NCBI RefSeq assembly: GCF_003589595.1
Contig: NW_020653333.1
Span: 1,522,611 to 1,586,610, forward strand
From: Hyposmocoma kahamanoa
Lineage: Eukaryota > Arthropoda > Insecta > Lepidoptera > Cosmopterigidae
Direction of reading: 5' to 3'
Length of the DNA stretch: 64,000 nt
Shown here: positions 60,712-64,000 of the stretch, in pieces
Layout: the number at the start of each line of letters is the position of its first letter
How positions within the stretch are numbered: position 1 is the first letter of the stretch
Made by a program: the position numbers and the translations under genes
The notes under the pieces: model-generated
Seen by the model: only the letters and a program-made list of their open reading frames with translations
The model's database searches: none
What the model was told of the DNA's origin: nothing

Positions 60712-61090
60712 TAACCTACTTCAAAAAAAGGAGGAGGTTATACGTTCGGCTGTATGTATGTTTTACGTATGTTTCAGATTTCTCCGTCAATAATAGACCG
60801 TTTTTGAAAATTCTTTTTTTGTTTGAAAGGGTGCACTCTCGTGGTGGTCCCATTGTCACCAAGTCGGAATCTGATGAGGGGATCCATGGAAATCGAGGAA
60901 AATCCTCAAATTATGTATAGTCTCGAGGTGGTCCCGGATGCCAACTTTTCACTTGACACAATGCATGTAAAAAATCACCGTCACCATGATAACCAGAAAA
61001 AAGTATAAAATGTACAAAGGAGTCCGCAACAGTCCCATTGTCACTAAGAAGTCAAAATCTGATGAGGGGATTCCATGGAAATCGGAAAAA
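60712..61090 (+). repeat. Repeat L, lepidopteran dispersed repeat
   Basis: AACCTACTTCAAAAAAAGGA GGAGGTTATACG, then TCAGATTTCTCCGTC and CCATTGTCACCAAGTCGGAA. The last portion is present twice (CATTGTCAC-AAG-C--AATCTGATGAGGGGAT at about 60850-60885 and 61035-61072). It is a very common element type in Lepidoptera; class unknown to me. Confidence 0.6.
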
Positions 61091-61660
61091 GCAGATAAAC
61101 AACCATAAGAGGTCGTTTTTTTTTTTTTAATGTAAAAGTAACAATTATTCTTATCTCTCTTTTTCTGATTGTTATTTCTTAATGAACTTAGTTTCAAGGT
61201 GCATCACTTTCTTAACCTTTTTTTATGATGATAAGTGACAGGACGAACGAGTACGAATGAGCCTGGTATGGTGGTGGGTGGTACGCGTAGTCCGTATTAT
61301 ATTTATGATTTTCATGTGATAAAAGCACTTATGATTACACGTGGCTTTATAAAATTCCTACCAAGGGTAGGAATATAATAATAATAATCTATTATTTCCA
61401 ATCACAAGGTGTTAATCTTATGATAGGTACTACAAAGGCTGAAATGACAACGTGTTTGACCATTGTGAGGAACCTGTACTAGGATACCCTGTGTTACAGT
61501 ATACACCGACTCCCCACTTTTAGACACGATCTAGAAGTAGTTGACATAGGTACATTTAACAATTGTTAATACTTAATAACAACATAAAATAATAAAAGGA
61601 AAAGAAGAGATAACAAAGTTGTGAGAAAAACTAAGTCAGTAGGTATTGCATGCACACAGA
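61091..61660. other. Unrecognised stretch
   Basis: AT-rich; 61221-61260 has TGATAAGTGACAGGACGAACGAG, possibly a small 5' scrap of retroposon A. Confidence 0.4.
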
Positions 61661-61667
61661 TCACAAC

Positions 61668-61712
61668 TTGTGTGTGTGTATATGCGTGTGTATGTGCGCG
61701 TGTAAGTATGTA

Positions 61713-61745
<33 letters not shown>
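61668..61745. repeat. (TG)n/(GA)n compound microsatellite
   Basis: Alternating TGTG/CGTG runs followed by GAGAGA, directly left of a retroposon A copy. Confidence 0.9.
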
Positions 61746-61750
61746 CTTTT

Positions 61751-61930
61751 CATAATATTAAGTGACGGGACGAACAAATCGTGCGTCTGATGGTAAACTT
61801 TACGCCTGTCCATAACACTTGCAGTGCCACTCAGAGCTTTAAATCGCAAAGATCTGAGGGGCACTGCCACAGCGTCCCTCACCCTAAGACGTAAGTTGAC
61901 AAGTTCCATGTGCCTTTAATTTCACCAGAG
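61751..61930 (+). repeat. Retroposon A, running toward the gap
   Basis: CATAATATTAAGTGACGGGA to CTTTAATTTCACCAG, then GTGTGAGCGAGTGTG and the N run. The 3' part is lost or hidden in the gap. Confidence 0.75.
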
Positions 61931-61944
61931 TGTGAGCGAGTGTG

Positions 61945-62344
61945 NNNNNNNNNNNNNNNNNNNNNNNNNNNNNNNNNNNNNNNNNNNNNNNNNNNNNNNN
62001 NNNNNNNNNNNNNNNNNNNNNNNNNNNNNNNNNNNNNNNNNNNNNNNNNNNNNNNNNNNNNNNNNNNNNNNNNNNNNNNNNNNNNNNNNNNNNNNNNNNN
62101 NNNNNNNNNNNNNNNNNNNNNNNNNNNNNNNNNNNNNNNNNNNNNNNNNNNNNNNNNNNNNNNNNNNNNNNNNNNNNNNNNNNNNNNNNNNNNNNNNNNN
62201 NNNNNNNNNNNNNNNNNNNNNNNNNNNNNNNNNNNNNNNNNNNNNNNNNNNNNNNNNNNNNNNNNNNNNNNNNNNNNNNNNNNNNNNNNNNNNNNNNNNN
62301 NNNNNNNNNNNNNNNNNNNNNNNNNNNNNNNNNNNNNNNNNNNN
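61945..62344. other. Assembly gap (400 N)
   Basis: Exactly 400 N, like the first gap. It separates a retroposon A copy from the LTR retrotransposon, so the 5' LTR of the latter may be collapsed in it. Confidence 0.95.
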
Positions 62345-62452
62345 TTTTGTATTTAAAAAGTACCTCTACGCAAACCCAAGCTACGTTCCCGTTGTAAGTG
62401 GTGGAGGTGCCTTACGTGGAAATGCCGATTTGGAAAATTTTTATATGATTTT

Positions 62453-63061
62453 ATGAAAAATCACCGAAGAAAGGAAGACGAAACATATAAAGTCGTAATT
62501 TTTATTCATTTACTCGTTTTTATCGTTATACTAGTGAAAAGTGCAAGAAAAAATATGCATTGTATAGCGGCGCACAAATTTTCTGGCTTAGACGACGTTG
62601 ACGAATTTGTTAATGAGTTTGAGGCGATCAGCGTAATTAATAATTAGTCAGATGTGCAAAAGAGGTACGTGATTGCATTGTATCTGGAAGGGCTAGCTCT
62701 CCAATGGTACAAAACCAATTTTTCGTCATACACCACGTATGATATCGTTGCACAGAAGTTAAAAGAGGAGTTCCCCTCGCAAATAGACTATGCCCGAGAG
62801 TTTTATTATAGGCAACAGATGCCTAATGAATCGCTGTTAACTTATTTTTTAAATTTAGCGTCGAAAGCAAAGACACAGGACGATGTAAAATTTATCAAAC
62901 ATCACCTAAAGTCTTTGACAGCGAATTATCAGTGTATGCTTGCCAGCAATTTGTATTTGTCGAAGGACGAATTAAGAAAAACAATTATGCAAATAGAAGA
63001 TATATTTAATCACGATTACAAAGTGGGGCAGCAAGGTATCGCCATCGAATTGCCAATTTGA
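62453..63061 (+). pseudogene. LTR retrotransposon gag (broken)
   Basis: A gag-like capsid segment: HKFSGLDDVDEFVNEFEAIS, then after an in-frame TAG (62645-62647) YVIALYLEGLALQWYKTNF, LKEEFPSQIDYAREFYYRQQ and NESLLTYFLNLASKA. The pattern LxGxAxxWY---F and FYxRxQxxxESxxxYF is that of Ty3/gypsy-type gag. A TGA at 63059-63061 ends this part, but the same frame continues into the protease. I did not find an intact zinc knuckle. The start at 62453 is simply the first ATG in the frame. Confidence 0.75.
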
Positions 63062-63745
63062 TTTCCTAAGGAGCACTCTCACTGTTGGCAAACACAGGGT
63101 GGTTCTACACCGATGGTTGGACCCGTATCCATACAGTCGGAATGTCAAGCACCACAGGCACCAATCGTGCGGCAGGATACGCCACGTCAAGTGTATTCAC
63201 AAGAGCAATGGAGTGGATCTTCGTCGGGATCTCCACAACGTGGATGTCAGCAAAGCGCGGCTGAACATTCTGGGAATTTATATACAATTGATAGTGTTAA
63301 AGTAGATAGGGTACCCTTTATATCTGTTTTTATTAATGATATAAAGTGCGATGCATTGGTGGATACTGGTGCTTCGGTTTGAATAATCTCTCGTTGTTTT
63401 GCACAAAAGTTACATTTGCAGATTGATGATACTCCGAATTTTCCATTGTGTACTGTGGGCGGCACGCCAATAAAAGTGCAGGCGTCCACCAAAGTTTCGT
63501 TGACAATCAATGGAAACGAGTATTCGTCAAGGTTGCTTGTTGTGCAAGTTAATGAGGAACGTCTTACCTTAGGCCAGGATGTGTTAAGATTGTCGGAAAT
63601 TAATTTAGCGGAATATAACTTCGAGTTGTCAAATAATAATTTAATTGACAATGAAATTTCTTTCAAGTCCATGACAGATGTATGTCGAAGAAAGAAAATT
63701 CTTCTATCGGGCAGGTATCAAAAATTTCTGATAATTTATCGGTAA
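63062..63745 (+). pseudogene. LTR retrotransposon aspartic protease (broken)
   Basis: In the same frame as gag. A Gln/Pro/Ser-rich linker is followed by FINDIKCDALVDTGASV, where DTGAS is the retropepsin active site. An in-frame TGA comes right after it (63380-63382), then AQKLHLQIDDTPNF, VGGTPIKVQASTKVSL and VNEERLTLGQDVLRLS. The last 250 bases of the window show no reverse-transcriptase motif, so pol is either deleted or lies to the right. Three stops in gag-pro mean a dead copy. Confidence 0.75.
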
Positions 63746-64000
63746 AGAGGTCGGTTCTGCTCATTTGCCGAAATAAAGAAAAAAGTTGACGTGAGTGACA
63801 AGACGTGTAAAGGCGTCAAAAGCGTGATAAAAATAGAAACATAAAGTGTAATTTATATAAAAATATTTTTAAATGTGTTTGTGTGAATGTTTCGGAGAAT
63901 TTACAAGGTAAGGTTGTGAAACGAGCAGTCTTGATTGATTCGTGTAATGAACAGATAGGAAGAAAACGTTCAGAACAGGAGCGCAATTTTGATAAGAAAG
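63746..64000. other. Right edge
   Basis: AT-rich continuation of the retrotransposon region without recognisable domain. Confidence 0.4.

Noticed and set aside
60823..61008. Small plus-strand frame
   Set aside because: Part of dispersed repeat L; the sequence is common in lepidopteran non-coding DNA.
45436..62000. Missing calbindin-32 N-terminal exon(s) within the window
   Set aside because: I looked on the minus strand for the first EF-hand loop (DKDGNGYIEG-like) with splice sites and found none.
61910..62456. Frames crossing the second gap as part of the retrotransposon gag
   Set aside because: Gap residues are unknown and the readable ends are in a different frame from the gag segment.

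Overview
The window looks like nuclear DNA of a moth or butterfly (Lepidoptera). It is AT-rich and intron-rich and is packed with short dispersed repeats and transposon remnants of kinds I associate with lepidopteran genomes. There are no bacterial-style operons. Both runs of N are exactly 400 bases (306-705 and 61945-62344), so they are probably nominal scaffold gaps of unknown true size.

Two host genes can be supported, both on the minus strand. (1) Fkbp12 (FK506-binding prolyl isomerase): coding exon 1 at 2963-2999 and exon 2 at 815-975. The last exon is not visible and must lie in the first gap or beyond the left edge. (2) The ortholog of the insect six-EF-hand calcium buffer calbindin-32 (Cbp53E): nine coding exons between 45435 and 16907 that join in frame to about 233 residues, including the stop codon exon. 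The roughly 77 N-terminal residues (EF-hand 1) were not found in the window. A tenth candidate, a 12-nt in-frame microexon at 19500-19511, has good splice signals.

Layout from left to right: 1-305 holds nothing recognised, then a gap; 0.8-3.0 kb Fkbp12; 3.0-16.9 kb intergenic DNA with nested TIR elements (3609-4492, 4875-5058), a RTE-like LINE scrap (6226-6455), an element with 31-bp TIRs and 8-bp target duplications (10072-10358) and a LINE tail (12583-12744); 16.9-45.4 kb calbindin-32, whose introns carry mariner relics, SINEs, MITEs and a small P-element derivative with a THAP-domain ORF (38056-38444); 45.4-57 kb SINEs, MITEs and retroposons, which may be intron or upstream DNA of the same gene; 58.1-59.2 kb a 5'-truncated LINE with a 300-codon open reverse-transcriptase ORF; 60.7-61.1 kb a dispersed repeat; 61.7 kb a microsatellite and a retroposon running into the second gap; 62.4-64 kb a decayed LTR retrotransposon with gag and protease in one frame broken by three stops.

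I found no CRISPR array, rRNA, genuine tRNA gene or evidence of a new multi-gene system. The most useful leads are the calbindin microexon, the THAP-bearing P-like element beside an 8-bp-TSD MITE, a loop-less 64-bp palindrome and several long foldback hairpins that could be transcribed as dsRNA.
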